Assembly: GCA_021234155.1 (NCBI GenBank)
Contig: JAJEKV010000075.1
Span: forward strand, 3,407,280 to 3,471,279
Direction of reading: 5' to 3'
DNA from: Isoetes taiwanensis
Taxonomy: Eukaryota; Streptophyta; Lycopodiopsida; Isoetales; Isoetaceae
Length of the DNA stretch: 64,000 bases
A program made the translations under genes and the position numbers. Each line of letters starts with the position of its first letter. Positions within the stretch are counted from its first letter, which is position 1. This document shows, in pieces, positions 1-10,957 of this stretch. A model generated the notes under the pieces. That model worked only from the letters and a program-made list of their open reading frames with translations. It ran no database searches and was not told the origin of the DNA.

Positions 1-41
1 AAGCGCCTGCCCAGCGCCCACCTAGCGCCTACTCTATAAGG

Positions 42-1382
42 ATGGAGACACCCAAGCAAGTTTATACGCGTAAGCCTCGCTATTCTAAAACCCTATAGAG
101 CTTATAATGGCTGATTTGCTTGCCACAACGAGACCAGCCGTTGACGCAAAGAAAGACTGAAGAAATACTGGAGTATTTCGTGAAGCGCTTCTACGAAGGG
201 GTCAGAATCCCATACCCGCTTTTTGCTATAATGAGCGCTTTGTGTTCAAGCTCAACACTATTCGGGAGACACGCATGATAGTGGAACAGAAGATGGCGCC
301 CGGGCGTATGCGGTTCTTCCCCAAATAGGGATGACCAAGCGAGGAGGAGGCCTTACAAACGCAGCCCGCTAACGGTTTGCAAATGGCCCAAGAGGCGGAT
401 CTGCGATGGTTGGCATTGATGATCCGGCTTCCAGATACCGCTACCTAGGAAACGGCATGTGCCTCTTTGATGGGGGAGCCTATACTCTTCCATCGTTCTC
501 ATATGAAGAGGAGACCAATCGTATCCTTTGGGAAGCAGGATCACCCTCGTATTTCACAGATCACTTCCAAATGGGCTGTTGAACGAGACATGCAAGCTAA
601 TCCCCCACGCTACTTCATAGAGCTTACAAGAAGAACGGAGATCAGAATAGCCAAAGAGAAGCAAGCAGAGGAACAAGCCACACCCCGGGCGCTAGTACGT
701 ATATAACACAGCTTGATTCGAGGAGGCTGCCAAGCTCGCGGAGGATACTATCCATCGCCAGCAGTAGAACAAGAGCAAAATCTGAAAAGAATGCGGACGG
801 CAGAAAGCAGAGCAAGAGAGGCAAACTGCCGTGATGGAGCGAATCGAGGAAGGAAGAGGAAGAAAGGCATCGGCAAGAGCAACCACCGCAGGTTTTCCCG
901 TTCCTCGTTCAAGACAAAAGAAGACACCCCAAAGATCTGGTGCTCAGTATAAGGATCAGCTTAGGGCTCGAGGAGGAATCGCTAAGGCTGCAGGGGATAA
1001 CCGGCGGGACAGCATCATCCGTAAAGCCCGGCATCCCGGAACAGCAGGGAAGACTCTACCCGGAGCTGCACCCCAACCTAGGAGGAGGCATCGTTACAAG
1101 CCTGGTACCGTGGCACTTCGAGAGATAAGGAAGTACCAGAAATCCACTGAGTTTCTGTTACGAAAACTTCCTTTCCAGCGTTTGGTCCGAGAGATTGCCC
1201 AAGAATTTAAGACGGACCTTCGTTTTCAAACTCATGCCATTCTAGCACTTCAGGAGGCGGCCGAGGCTTACTTGGTGGCCCTCTTTGGCGATGCAAACCT
1301 ATGTGCCATCCATGCCAAGCGAGTAACCATCATGACAAAAGACCTACAGTTAGCACGCCGGATCCGTGGGGAACGGTCATGA
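42..1382 (+). pseudogene. ORF1 of copy A: coiled-coil protein with C-terminal histone H3 fold (frameshifted)
   Basis: The start is an ATG at 42 (METPKQVYTRK...), shared with copy B. The first ~800 bases are broken by indels, but the same protein is legible: an uncharacterised N-terminal domain and then a charged helix-rich segment. From 831 to 1382 one frame is open. It holds a basic tail-like segment and then a histone H3 globular domain starting near [13 protein letters not shown] and ending ARRIRGERS, stop TGA at 1380. The H3 part has alphaN, alpha1 with [12 protein letters not shown], alpha2 with LQEAAEAYL, and alpha3 with KRVTIM. The canonical H3 N-terminal tail is absent. An AT-rich 3'UTR-like trailer and a poly-A-rich tract (1383-1530) follow. 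The H3 identity is seen directly; any role in packaging or targeting the element is inference. Confidence 0.85.
1080..1382 (+). other. Histone H3 globular domain inside ORF1 (copy A)
   Basis: About 100 codons are open and align by eye without gaps to plant histone H3 from the [12 protein letters not shown] region to the C-terminus. Hallmarks present are YQKST before alpha1, [44 protein letters not shown] and [10 protein letters not shown]. Differences include FLLRK for LLIRK, a THAIL segment in alpha2, ALFGDA for GLFEDT, T for P after VTIM, and a final S for A. Loop 1 has canonical length and keeps F where CENH3 usually has W, so it resembles replication-type H3 more than CENH3. Confidence 0.92.
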
Positions 1383-1530
1383 TTATGTACATCACAATTT
1401 TGTATCTATGTAAATCGATATATATATTAATATAAAACTGTTTGACTTCTTATTGTGAATTGTGAATTTTCCTACAATTAAAAAAAAAAAAATAAAAATA
1501 AAAATAATAATAACTGAAAAAAAAAAGGAA

Positions 1531-3049
1531 ATGATGAGCTGGCGCCTCGAACGCCGTGCCCAGCAAGTTAAATACTCAGATTCATTTTTAGGGTTTCACC
1601 ATTTCTTACTCCTGTTTCCTTCTTCCTCCCATCTTCCACCTGCAGTGATGGACTACGCTGGCCGACTAGCATGGTACATGGGAGGCGAGCAATGGGATCC
1701 CCAGGTTCCTTACCCTCTCTTGGATCCTATGTTGCAGAGTTCAGTCGACCTCATCGACAATATGCGCGCCCACCCTGACTATGCGACCTTTGTAGAGTTC
1801 TATGAAGAGGAAATATTGCCTGAAGCGGAATTCTTTGGGGAACCGCCCCAACCTTATCTTCACAGAGATATTGTGGAGCATATGTTGGGAGATGATCGCC
1901 ACAGCTATGACATCCTCAAGGGCATCATCAGACGTGCTAAGCACGCTCCCATTATCGATTGTGGCTCTAATGGGCTATACTTTGAAGCCCAATTTGCCCT
2001 TGCTCTTATTATGGACAGGTATGTAGATGGTACTGACACCGCTTTAGAGCAAGCTAAGGCCCCACTTCCTCCAGATTCAGAGGAGGACGAGCAGATAAAC
2101 TTTGCTGATTTCGTACGATGGAAGGAGTTAGCTAAAGAGAGGCCTTTACCTCGTAGTAAGGGCCAAGCACTGGTGGGATTGAGTTCACTTGCTACCATCA
2201 AGGTTGGGGATCGATTACTTGCTGCCGAAGCGACATTCAATGGGCGACATCGAGATATCGCAAATAAGGGTAAGCGAGGACCGCTCACCTTCTTTATGAG
2301 CTGGCGAATATTGTCGTGGTCAGCATGATTTCATTGATTACTCTCGCCCCAATTATGCGCCCGAGAGATACATCACCTGCTCAACTATCAACCTCTTGAT
2401 GTTGAGCCTATCAAAGACACTCTTGTCCTTGCGCCCGCCAAGCATGATTCGGTACCCCATCTTCGCCTCGAATCGGCTTTCGTGCTACGGGCCACATGTG
2501 CCCAACATCAACGACGCCGCCGTCCAAGCCGGAAGACGACCCAACCATGGAGGATTTATGTGATGAAAGTCGGTATGCTCGGGAAGAGAAGGATTTTGCC
2601 ATGGAGGAGGAGCTGCCCCAAACTTGAGTCCGAGTTGGCCTCTTCAACCCATCCGATGGTTCGGGGTTGAAATGCCATATTACTGATTCTTCCCCGGCTT
2701 TCACAAGCAGACAGGTTCTCTTCTTTGCTAAGGCAATTGGCCCTGAAGCAGAGGCGGCTATATGGGCATTAAGGGCACTTTCCACCACAGCGGGCCACAA
2801 GAAATTAGCTCCTAACCTTGAGCAGATCATCCTAGTGAACCGTGATCTTGCCATTGCAGTGTTTGACCATGAGATTGGTTCTTGGATGAACATGAGTCTG
2901 CTGGTTCTTGGCCATTGGCTACAAATGTTCCTCCAGATATAGCTTCATCAGCTGCCTCATCAGTTAATCCTAGCGTGTTACTCCTACAGCATCGACCAGA
3001 GCCCCAGTTTGATACTCAAGCACAAGATGTTGACGGATCGACCTCTTAG
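1531..3049 (+). pseudogene. ORF2 of copy A, unrecognised ~500 aa retroelement protein
   Basis: It starts at the ATG pair at 1531/1534 (MMSWRLERRAQQ); a second candidate start is at 1648. It is open to 2328 and then shifts frame. It can be followed through an acidic linker (2500-2640) into a helical part containing LAPNLEQIILVNRDLAIAVF, and ends near the TAG at 3047. I recognise no domain: no CCHC knuckle, protease, RT or chromodomain motif is visible. Features seen are WKELAKERPLPRSKGQALVG in the middle and an acidic stretch (EEDEQ). The same protein occurs in copy B at 15486-17010, so it belongs to the family and is not a chance open frame. Confidence 0.6.
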
Positions 3050-3344
3050 TTTTAGGTTTCATTGGGTCATCGTATGAAATTTTGTTAATTTTGATTGGCA
3101 TTACCTCTAGTGGGCCAACACCAAAATCTATGTACTGTTTTCAATTTTATATATATTCAGGATATCTTCTTATGTTTCTTGCACTGTTGAAAATCATTCC
3201 ATTGTTTTCTCCTTTCAAGGATTAAGTATTTTCCTTAAAGCTCCAGTGGAAGGAAATTGTTTTCAATGTATATATAATTATTCCTGTCGTCTTGCAGAAG
3301 AAACACTTGAGGAATACCAGGACAGGATCACCGATCTGATAAGA
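3050..3344 (+). other. AT-rich spacer between ORF2 and ORF3 with splice-acceptor-like end
   Basis: The spacer is AT-rich and ends in a pyrimidine-rich tract followed by TTGCAG at 3294-3299, just before the ORF3 frame. That looks like an intron 3' end, and ORF3 could be reached by splicing. No convincing donor can be fixed. Copy B has the same arrangement at 17011-17260. Confidence 0.35.
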
Positions 3345-3758
3345 ATGGATGAACAGGGACCTCCTGAACAGGACTATGGGGAACGGTACAACGAGTATCC
3401 TGAACGGGAAGTTGACGATGACATAGCGGAGGTTAGGGTCCCGGAACAACCTTATGATCCTGACAAGGGCATGGAAGTAGTTACTCTTCTTCGAGAACGT
3501 GCTTACGATGATCTGAGATGGACTCTTTCCCGTACTTGGGATTATTGGAATATGACCCCATATCAAGCTTTTGATGATGCTAATGATCATCTCTGGCAAA
3601 TCTTCTACGCACTGCGAAGGCTCTTCAACCTTCTGATTATTAGCCCCACTTGGGATTATCAACCCGTTATTATCCAGGCTTGGGCACGCTACAAGCTCGT
3701 CAGAGCTGTGCGTGAGAGTGTGCGCTATGCCGTCATGTATCCCTACGCAAACCCTTAA
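3345..3758 (+). CDS. ORF3 of copy A, unrecognised acidic/aromatic protein
   Basis: The first in-frame ATG is at 3345 (MDEQGPPEQDY). The frame is open upstream to 3246 and could be joined by splicing at the CAG at 3299, which would add EETLEEYQDRITDL. The N-terminal part is acidic and proline-containing. The C-terminal part is helical and rich in W and Y (WTLSRTWDYWNMTPYQAFDD, LWQIFYALRRLFNLL). I recognise no family. The frame is intact here and broken at both ends in copy B (17306-17717), where the central part is nearly identical. It is followed by a 3'UTR-like AT-rich segment, 3759-4039. Confidence 0.55.
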   Translation: MDEQGPPEQDYGERYNEYPEREVDDDIAEVRVPEQPYDPDKGMEVVTLLRERAYDDLRWTLSRTWDYWNMTPYQAFDDANDHLWQIFYALRRLFNLLIISPTWDYQPVIIQAWARYKLVRAVRESVRYAVMYPYANP

Positions 3759-4039
3759 GCCACAATTTCCAGTTTTGTGTGTTCCTATGCTTCGCCATGG
3801 CTAGGAAATGGCTTGTATCAGGCCTCTTTGTGTATTATATAACTATAAGTTTATAACTGTGTTCCATATAAACTTCTTTGATGTAACCAATTATCTCGCT
3901 CAGAAATTGAATCTTCCGTCCTTTTTTCGTGTTCACTTTGTGTTTCTTGATACTACTCGAATGACTTTGTTATAACACTTACTTCGTTATCGCACTCTTT
4001 CTTATATCATCGTTATGTTTAATATAGGCGGTGCACGCA
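3759..4039 (+). other. Non-coding AT-rich segment between ORF3 and gag
   Basis: No open frame is supported. The segment is rich in TTTGTGT and TATATAA-like words and resembles a plant 3'UTR. Its counterpart in copy B is 17718-17997. Confidence 0.4.
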
Positions 4040-5251
4040 ATGCCGCATGGCGTATACACCCTCAAACGCCCGGTCGGTTAACACCAACAAGAATTGATGT
4101 TTGATGAAAAGACAGGTTAGGCTAATTACAGGCCTACGCCTTGCATGCTAACCCACCACAAAGATGTACAACAGGGCCTTGCCGGAGTTACATCCGTTAC
4201 CACCTAGTCCACCTACACAAAGCCCCCCCACCACGAACTAGTCCTCGCACTGCAAGAAAGAGGTCCCACTCTAAACGCCGACGGAGCTCCTCTAGAGACA
4301 GTGCCACCTCTTCAAAGTCTGCCACTTCAGTGTCATCTGCATCATCAGCATCATCCGGGGGCCATGCAAAGCGCCGAGATAAGGAGTACCGCAAGACAGT
4401 TGATACAGCCATAACTAGCATATGGAAGAATAGGAAATTGGCCCAGTTTGATGGGAAATCTAGAGGCGGCTTGAATGCCGAATCCTGGCTGGACGAAATG
4501 AAGGAGTTCGGCAGGTCCTATGGCATGACAGAGAAGGATACAGGAAAGGTTGCCACCACAAACCTTACCGGAGCTGCCCGTATTTGGTGGAAGGGCTATG
4601 CCAGAGCCAAACATCTGGACAGGAGTAGATGCAACTTCAGAAAGTTTGCCAAGGCCTTCAAATCGCATTATGTGCCTCGTGCACATAAATGCCAGCAGAT
4701 CCAGACTTTCTACAGGTTGGAGCAGAAGAGTATGTCCGTACAGGCCTACACGGATGAGTTCATGCGCCGGATCAGATGTACCGGTATGAATGAGAAAAAG
4801 GGCGCGGGAGGGCTATATTGAGGGTTTGGCACCATCGATCAAACGGATGGTTAAGGCCATCGACCGGGCTATCGTTTCGAGGCTAAAGCATTGAGCCTCG
4901 AGGAGGACATACCAAGAAATCGATTCCCAGCGCTCCTTACTCGCAGCCACGGCCGCCCACACCTTACAAACCCCGCTCTCCAAGTCCGGCCCTCAAAGAG
5001 AACTCTTACTTGCCGCCAGAGAAAGAAAGTCGCATTTAACACGCCCGGATAAGCGAGAACAATGCGGTAAGGAAGTTCAAACCTCTTTACATACCATTCC
5101 TAAAGAGGCCGAGAACAAATTGCAACGGATAAGGCATGTTACAGTGTATGAGGCCGGGACACTTCATGCGAGAATTGCCCATATGTTACCCAGACTGCCC
5201 AGCTGGCCATGGCCGACCTTGACTGGGACGATATTGAGTCCACATTACCAC
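4040..5251 (+). pseudogene. gag of copy A, truncated by inverted LTR
   Basis: The proposed start is the ATG at 4040, by comparison with 17998 in copy B. An R/S-rich basic segment (KRSHSKRRRSSSRD) comes first. The retrotransposon gag domain follows (ESWLDEMKEFGRSYG, ARIWWKGYARAKH, FYRLEQKSMSVQAYTDEFM), then a P/S-rich linker and a damaged CCHC knuckle around 5130-5200. The frame breaks after 4821 and again in the linker. The copy ends at 5251 against the LTR of copy C. Confidence 0.85.
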
Positions 5252-6868
5252 TGTGACGCTCCCTGAACATATACGACCCTCGGACGCATACATACGGGGA
5301 CTTTCCCCTCCCATGGCGACCAACTCGCCATGAGCAGGGCCCTCCGTCTATTTCGGGCCATCTATAATACGATGCCCGAAGAAGGACACGAAGGGGTCAT
5401 TCGGCCCACGCCTTCGGGGGCTCCTACGCCAAGCGGAAGCGTGAATACAAGGGTTAGCACACAGCATAAATCACATATAAATAACCACCACGAAGGGTGG
5501 CATATCCATCCAAATACCAACGGCAAAGAATATGCATCTAAACCTAAGAAAACACCCCAAACCCATGGTTCTACCCCGGTTCAGACTCCAGTGAGGATCG
5601 ACTGACGGCTAGGCCTCAAGAGATCGTGACGACGGAATCGACATGGCGTTGGCTGGCATAGAACATTGGCTAGGGTTGTCCACTCCATCCGCCCCTCCTG
5701 TGCACACTTTGCAGATGGGTCAATTCACGCTATGGCGTCGCTATAGCCTTCCGGAGACGCAGGCTCGAGGCATCACCCTGCTGAGCCTACTCCAGGGTTC
5801 ATGAAGCCCCGGTCCGATGAGGCAGGTCAGGGAAGCGTCCCCTTCCAGAATCACAGTGGCTCCATGGAAGCGAAGCTAGAAATCGTGCGTGCGTCAACCC
5901 GCATCCGTGCAGACTTACTAGCCCTAAATCTACTCAAAGTGCAAAGGTGCCCCATAATGGTCACACCTTCCCCACCGAGTGTCGGGACCCATACCCGCCC
6001 CTCACGTGACCATTTTCTCAGGTCTAGCTTCGCTATAGGAGTCCAGGAGCCTTTTATGTTCGTGCAAGACCCCACCTCCACTTCACCACTGTGTTCCTTG
6101 TCTGGTGCTAAGCCAGTACCATAGCATCTATGACCCGGTGGGTTCTTGTGCACAGGCCGCGATATTGGGATAATACAGGGCTTTATCTAGGAGCATACTA
6201 CAATATATGGGCTCAGAGGTCTCTACCCTCCCCGTAATCCCCATCTCGAGTGCTAACTAAGCAAATAACTATCAATTCATCCTTTGAGAGCAAAACCCTA
6301 ATCAAAATATAAAGAGAACTTACCTTTTCAACCAAGGGTTAGTTCCTACGAATAAAAGCACGAGAAACATACAAGACAACACACAAGTGCCCAAAGGGCG
6401 CTACCCTAGAATATCGACCTATACTAGCCACCCACCAGATCTCCTTTCGACCAAGTTATCGTTTGGTGCCTCCATCCTTCTCGAAACTTCGATGCTCAGC
6501 TCTGATCACAGTGCAAGTACTTGGGCAAGGTGGCTCACTCAATCCCAAGGTAGGCGCCAGCCTCAGGTCGATTATGGTGGATCACGGGGTGGTGATCCAC
6601 CTTATGGGTCCAAAATAGCATTCACCATGCTGGCCAACCAGGTTTGGCCAGGTGGCGCGTTTCCAAAGGATAATTAGTTTAATTATCCTTTATAAATAAT
6701 GATCCCTTAAATGTAGGTTATTATCTTTAACAATTAAATTAGCATAGCTAATTTAATCCTTTTAAGTCAACCCCTAGGTTACCATGCCCCATGGTAGCGT
6801 ATCTATACACAGGTGACGTGTCAACATATTTATCATTATCACACCGTATAAATACTTGGAACGCCACA
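5252..6868 (-). repeat. 3' LTR of copy C
   Basis: On the minus strand it starts TGTGGCGTTCCAAG and ends GGGAGCGTCACA (TG...CA). It matches the LTRs at 11769-13384 and 23392-25004. The three U3 hairpins described for copy B are present here in reverse, between about 6665 and 6800. Confidence 0.92.
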
Positions 6869-7464
6869 TTCTCCCCTCCTTAGAATTAATGCTGTCCTCA
6901 GCATTGGGGTTAGTTGAAGATATACTAATAAAGAAAACACATTATAAAGGAAGATAATTCCTTGTTTCCCAAGGTAATATATTAAAGCTTTTGAAGTTCA
7001 AAACAGTTCAAGCACTAAAGTGCATTTCAGATGATTATGATAATCAAAAAGTTCAAGAACCGAAGTCCAATATCAAAAGCAGTGTAACACTAAAGAACTA
7101 TGTGTAAACACCATGAAAACGGAGAAAGTCGGGTCATCGGCAACCCCTATACATGGGCAGGTCAATGATCGCTTGCTCGGCCCGCATATGTCACTATATC
7201 GGGTTTCATAGATCAAAAATAATTAGATTGTGGTTGAAGGGTCCACCCCCTATAAGAAAATAAAAGAAAGTTTATCTACAAGGGACCTATCATGCCTATA
7301 GTTCGCAGTTCATTGTGGCCTAAGGACTGGTCAGGTTCCTATTATAGCCAATATGAACGCGGCTATGAACTACATGCTTTACAAGCAGTTCGCGGTCATG
7401 TCCACATTGACAGTACACCACGTCCTAAGGAACACGTAGGTGATCCCATCATCGGTAATCGTTG
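6869..7464 (-). other. Polypurine tract and 3' non-coding spacer of copy C
   Basis: Directly before the LTR on the minus strand lies the purine tract AAGGAGGGGAGAA (6869-6881), the plus-strand primer site. The rest, up to the end of the integrase frame, has no supported gene and matches 22777-23378 of copy B. Confidence 0.7.
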
Positions 7465-8990
7465 TTAACTACACGATGCATCTACCCCTCTACCGATTCT
7501 CGGCCGAATCAAGTCTTCAAGCTTACCGGGGAGCTGGGGGTTGATAGCATCGTTGATAGTGCGGCCTTGAGATTCGCGCATGAAATGCGGATAGTGCTTC
7601 TCAAGATCTGTTTCCATGACCCATGTAGCATCCTCCACTGGCAAGTGTTTCCACTTGACCAAGTATTGTAGCATTTGAGTCCTCCTGGTCTGTTTATAAG
7701 CTCGATCAAGAAGAGCTTCAGGTACTATCTCTAGCTGCTCCTCTGTCATTTCCAGGAGGGTTGGGGTTTCCAAAACCTCCTCTGGATCAGGGGTGTGCTG
7801 CTTTAGAAGACTCACATGAAAAACCTTGTGGATCTTTAAGCGGGGTGGCAAGTCCAGGCGATATGCTTGCTCCCCAATACGTTCAGTGATTTTGAACGGT
7901 CCCGCCCATCTGGGTGCCAACTTCTTGCAATTACCAATCTTAAGCTTGGCTTGTTTTACCTTAATCTTAAGCCAAACCGATTCACCCACCTGGAAGACTC
8001 GTGGGGTCCTGTGCTTATCTGCTACACTTTTTTGACGACTGCGTGCAGCTAGCAAGTAACCACGTACCTCGTCGACCAAAGCTTGCATCTCCAGGAGGAG
8101 TTGTTGAGAAACTTCCACTTTCGACACGGGGTTGTGCCATGTGTCAGGAGTAAGGCATTGATAACCATAGTTTATCATGAAAGGAGACATTTTGGAAGAC
8201 TCCTGTTTCATACTGTTATAGGCAAATTCTACTAGATAAATATAGTCAGCCCATTGGGATTGCTTACTCCACACATAACTGCGTAGCATATCCTCTATGA
8301 TACGGTTGGTACGCTCTGTCTGACCATCTGTCTGAGGATGATATGCGGTACTCATAGCAAGCTTGGTCTGTATGGTGGTGAAGAAATCCTTCCAGAATGC
8401 ACTTACAAATTTGGGATCCCTGTCAGATACAATAACCCGTGGCATTCGCGGCAACCTTGAAGATCTCCTTTAAAAAAGCAAGGCGGTGTCGAAGGCAGTG
8501 TCGGTGGTACGACATGGCAAGAAGTGAGCCATTTTTGACAATTTGTCGACGACCACCATTAATGCATCATAGCCACGGAGAGTTCGTGGAAGGCCCACAA
8601 TGAAATCCATGGTTATTACTTCCCATTTTGCGTGGGGCACATCCAAAGGCTGCAGCTCTCCTGGAACTCTTAATTGCTCCGCCTTGGTTTGTCGACACAC
8701 ACTTGACAATTTTAATATATCTAGCAATATCCTTCTTCATGGAAGGCCAAAAGTAACTAGAGCGGATTTTAAAATAGGTCTTCATAAAACCCGCATGTCC
8801 AAATATAGGGTCATGTTGTGCGTGTCATGGAGGATTAACTTACGCACCCCGGAAATCAGAGGTACACATAACTTATCCTTGTGATACAACAAATTGCCCT
8901 CTTTCTTATATGAATGGAAGGCTTCGCGTTCTTTATCAGTGCGTGCCTCCTTACTCAAACTAGCCCAGGTTTCACAAAACTTGGATCCGT
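7465..8990 (-). pseudogene. Integrase with C-terminal chromodomain, copy C
   Basis: Two frames carry it: 8470-8727 (MDFIVGLPRTLRGYDALMVV) and 7465-8454. The DDE catalytic residues are visible: D in TMDFIVGLP, D in VSDRDPKFVSAFW, and E in TDGQTERTNR. The zinc-binding part lies upstream, around 8670-8990, in broken frames. The C-terminus has the GPF..ITERIG module and a chromodomain (LQYLVKWKHLPVEDATWV). Chromodomains in this lineage are known to read histone marks and direct integration. There is one frameshift between the two frames, so it is not functional as read. Confidence 0.88.
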
Positions 8991-9021
8991 GGCCAAAGTC
9001 TGTTCTATCTGTTTCCCAAAC

Positions 9022-10260
9022 TCACTGGTGAGTGTAGAAATTATTACAATGGGTTCGGGTTACCGAGGGATGGCGTGACAATGCATCCGCAACCACATTG
9101 TGCTTTCCAGGCTTATACATGATCTCAAAATCATATTCTTCAAGAAATTCCATCCATCTCCTCTGACGGAGGTTGAGGTTCGGTTGGGTGGATAAATAAC
9201 GGAGACTTTGGTGATCCGTGTCCAACTGGAACCTTCTACCAAGGAGGTAGTGTCTCCATATTCGCAAGGCGCGAACAACAGCTAACAACTCTTGATCATG
9301 GGTAGGGTATCGCTGTTCCGTCTCGTTCATCTTCTTTGAATCATAAGCAATAACCCTCCCCTCCTGCATTAGAACCCCACCAGTGGCGATTTTACTTGCA
9401 TCTGTGGCCACTAGTTTATCCTTATCGGGGATCGGACAACGGGAGAACGGGGTGTTGAGGTTAAGGCATCTTTAAAGCTCTTTGGAAATTTCCCTGAACC
9501 TTAGTCTTCCAATGCTCCATCCAATCCTTCACCTTTTCATGCTTTGTAAGGTTTGTAAGAGGTGCTGCAATGCTTGCAAAATCCTTTACAAACTTTCGAT
9601 AGTATCCCGCTAATCCCAAGAAACTTCGGACCTCGGAGACATTTTTCTGAATAGGCCATTCCCTTACGGCCTCTATTTTTCTTTGGATCTCAGTAGCAAT
9701 TCCCTCTGCGAAAATGATATGGCCCAAATAGTCAACCTTTGGAGTGGCAAACTTGCACTTAGAGAACTTGGCAAAAAGCCGATGACGCCTTAACTTTTGT
9801 AGGGCCAATTTAAGATGTCTCTCATGCTCTTCTAGAGTCTTACTCAGATGAGAATGTCGTCAAAGAAAATGACAACAAAATCATCCAAGTATTGTCGGAA
9901 AACATCGTTCATTAACCGCATAAACGTTGCGGGGGCATTAGTTAATCCGAAAGGCATAACGGTAAACTCATAATGTCCATATCTAGTGCGAAAAGCAGAT
10001 TTATGGATGTCCTCCTCTTTAATCCTTATCCGATGATATCCCGAAAGCGAAGGTCAATTTTTGAAAAATATTTGGCCCCTTGCAACCGATCCATTAGATC
10101 ATCTCGCCTCGGCAAAGCATAGCGATTTTTGATGGTATGCTTGTTGAGTTGCCGATAATCAATACACATTCTCAAGGATCCGGCCCTTTTTTCTTTACAA
10201 AAGAATAGGGGGCTTCAAAGGGCTAAACGCTAGGGTCTAATAAAACCTAGGTTTAGCAGC
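9022..10260 (-). pseudogene. Reverse transcriptase and RNase H, copy C
   Basis: RT blocks on the minus strand run from about 10240 down: the [12 protein letters not shown] block (10130-10180), the [15 protein letters not shown] block (9910-9960), the FDDILI catalytic block (9850-9870) and FAKFSKCKF...YLGHII (9700-9780). RNase H follows at 9022-9411, with VATDASKIATGGVL and TDHQSLRYL. Several frameshifts separate the segments. Confidence 0.85.
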
Positions 10261-10534
10261 TCTTGAAGTTGCTTCTTAAGCTCGCCAACTCGGGGACTCA
10301 TCCCAGGGGGGCCTTGCTGGTAGGCTTAGTGCCCGGCTCTAAAGCTATCTCACACTCTACCCCTCTAAAAGGAGGAAGCTTCTGGATCTCGTCTGGGAAG
10401 AGATCGCTAAATTCATGGAGAATACTGGCAATCCCCCGTGGCAAGGTGTTGATTACTTGGTTTTGCTTAGCATCGACTCAATGGAAGCAAGTCTAATAAA
10501 ATGCGAGGAGCTTTTGCTTGCGTGATAGCTTTAT

Positions 10535-10957
10535 CTAACCGTCGAATGGACATAGACGCATGATAGGGTTGAATGGTTGACCTTTTATAGTTACACGGGC
10601 TCCATTATCCGCGTTGAAGGTAACTTCTCTCTTCTTCTCGCATCTATGTTGGCTTTTGCATGCCAAGAATTCCATTCCAACAATGAGGTCGATTTGCCAA
10701 TATCCATTAATTCGCACCCATAGCAACCGGTGCGCCGCAAACCGTGATCTTAAGGTTGATGCGGCGACCATGAGTATGTCTAACCTTACCATCGCTAAAG
10801 TGACAGGTCTCGGTCGTGACCTTAGGGTTTCCAGTTGGAGGACCTGGGCCATTCTAGGAGAAGCAAAATTATGTGTACTCCCCGTATCCATAAGAATTAC
10901 AAAAGGCTTACTGTCTATTTGGCCTATGGTGGAAATGACAGGCCGGGCGGCTTTCAA
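10535..10957 (-). pseudogene. Aspartic protease, copy C
   Basis: The pepsin-like retroviral protease active site is visible as FVILMDTGSTHNFAS, followed by DLIVGMEFLA. It releases Gag and Pol products in this superfamily. It overlaps the end of the gag frame by four bases here. In copy B gag and protease run in one frame, so the break is probably a local indel. Confidence 0.85.

Larger units (their letters stand above)
1..5251 (+). mobile_element. Chromovirus copy A, 5' internal part only
   Basis: This stretch is collinear with 13934-19240 of copy B: leader end, ORF1, ORF2, ORF3, then gag. The left end lies outside the window, so its 5' LTR is not seen. On the right it stops inside gag, just after the CCHC knuckle, where the inverted LTR of copy C begins at 5252. 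Copy A differs from copy B by many small indels. In several places A keeps the reading frame that B has lost, notably across the histone H3 domain. Family assignment rests on the shared gag and on the complete pol of copy B. Confidence 0.85.

Noticed and set aside
1080-1382. CENH3 (centromeric H3) captured by a centromeric retrotransposon
   Set aside because: Loop 1 has canonical H3 length, and the usual CENH3 tryptophan and divergent alpha1/alpha2 are absent; the wording is that of ordinary H3.
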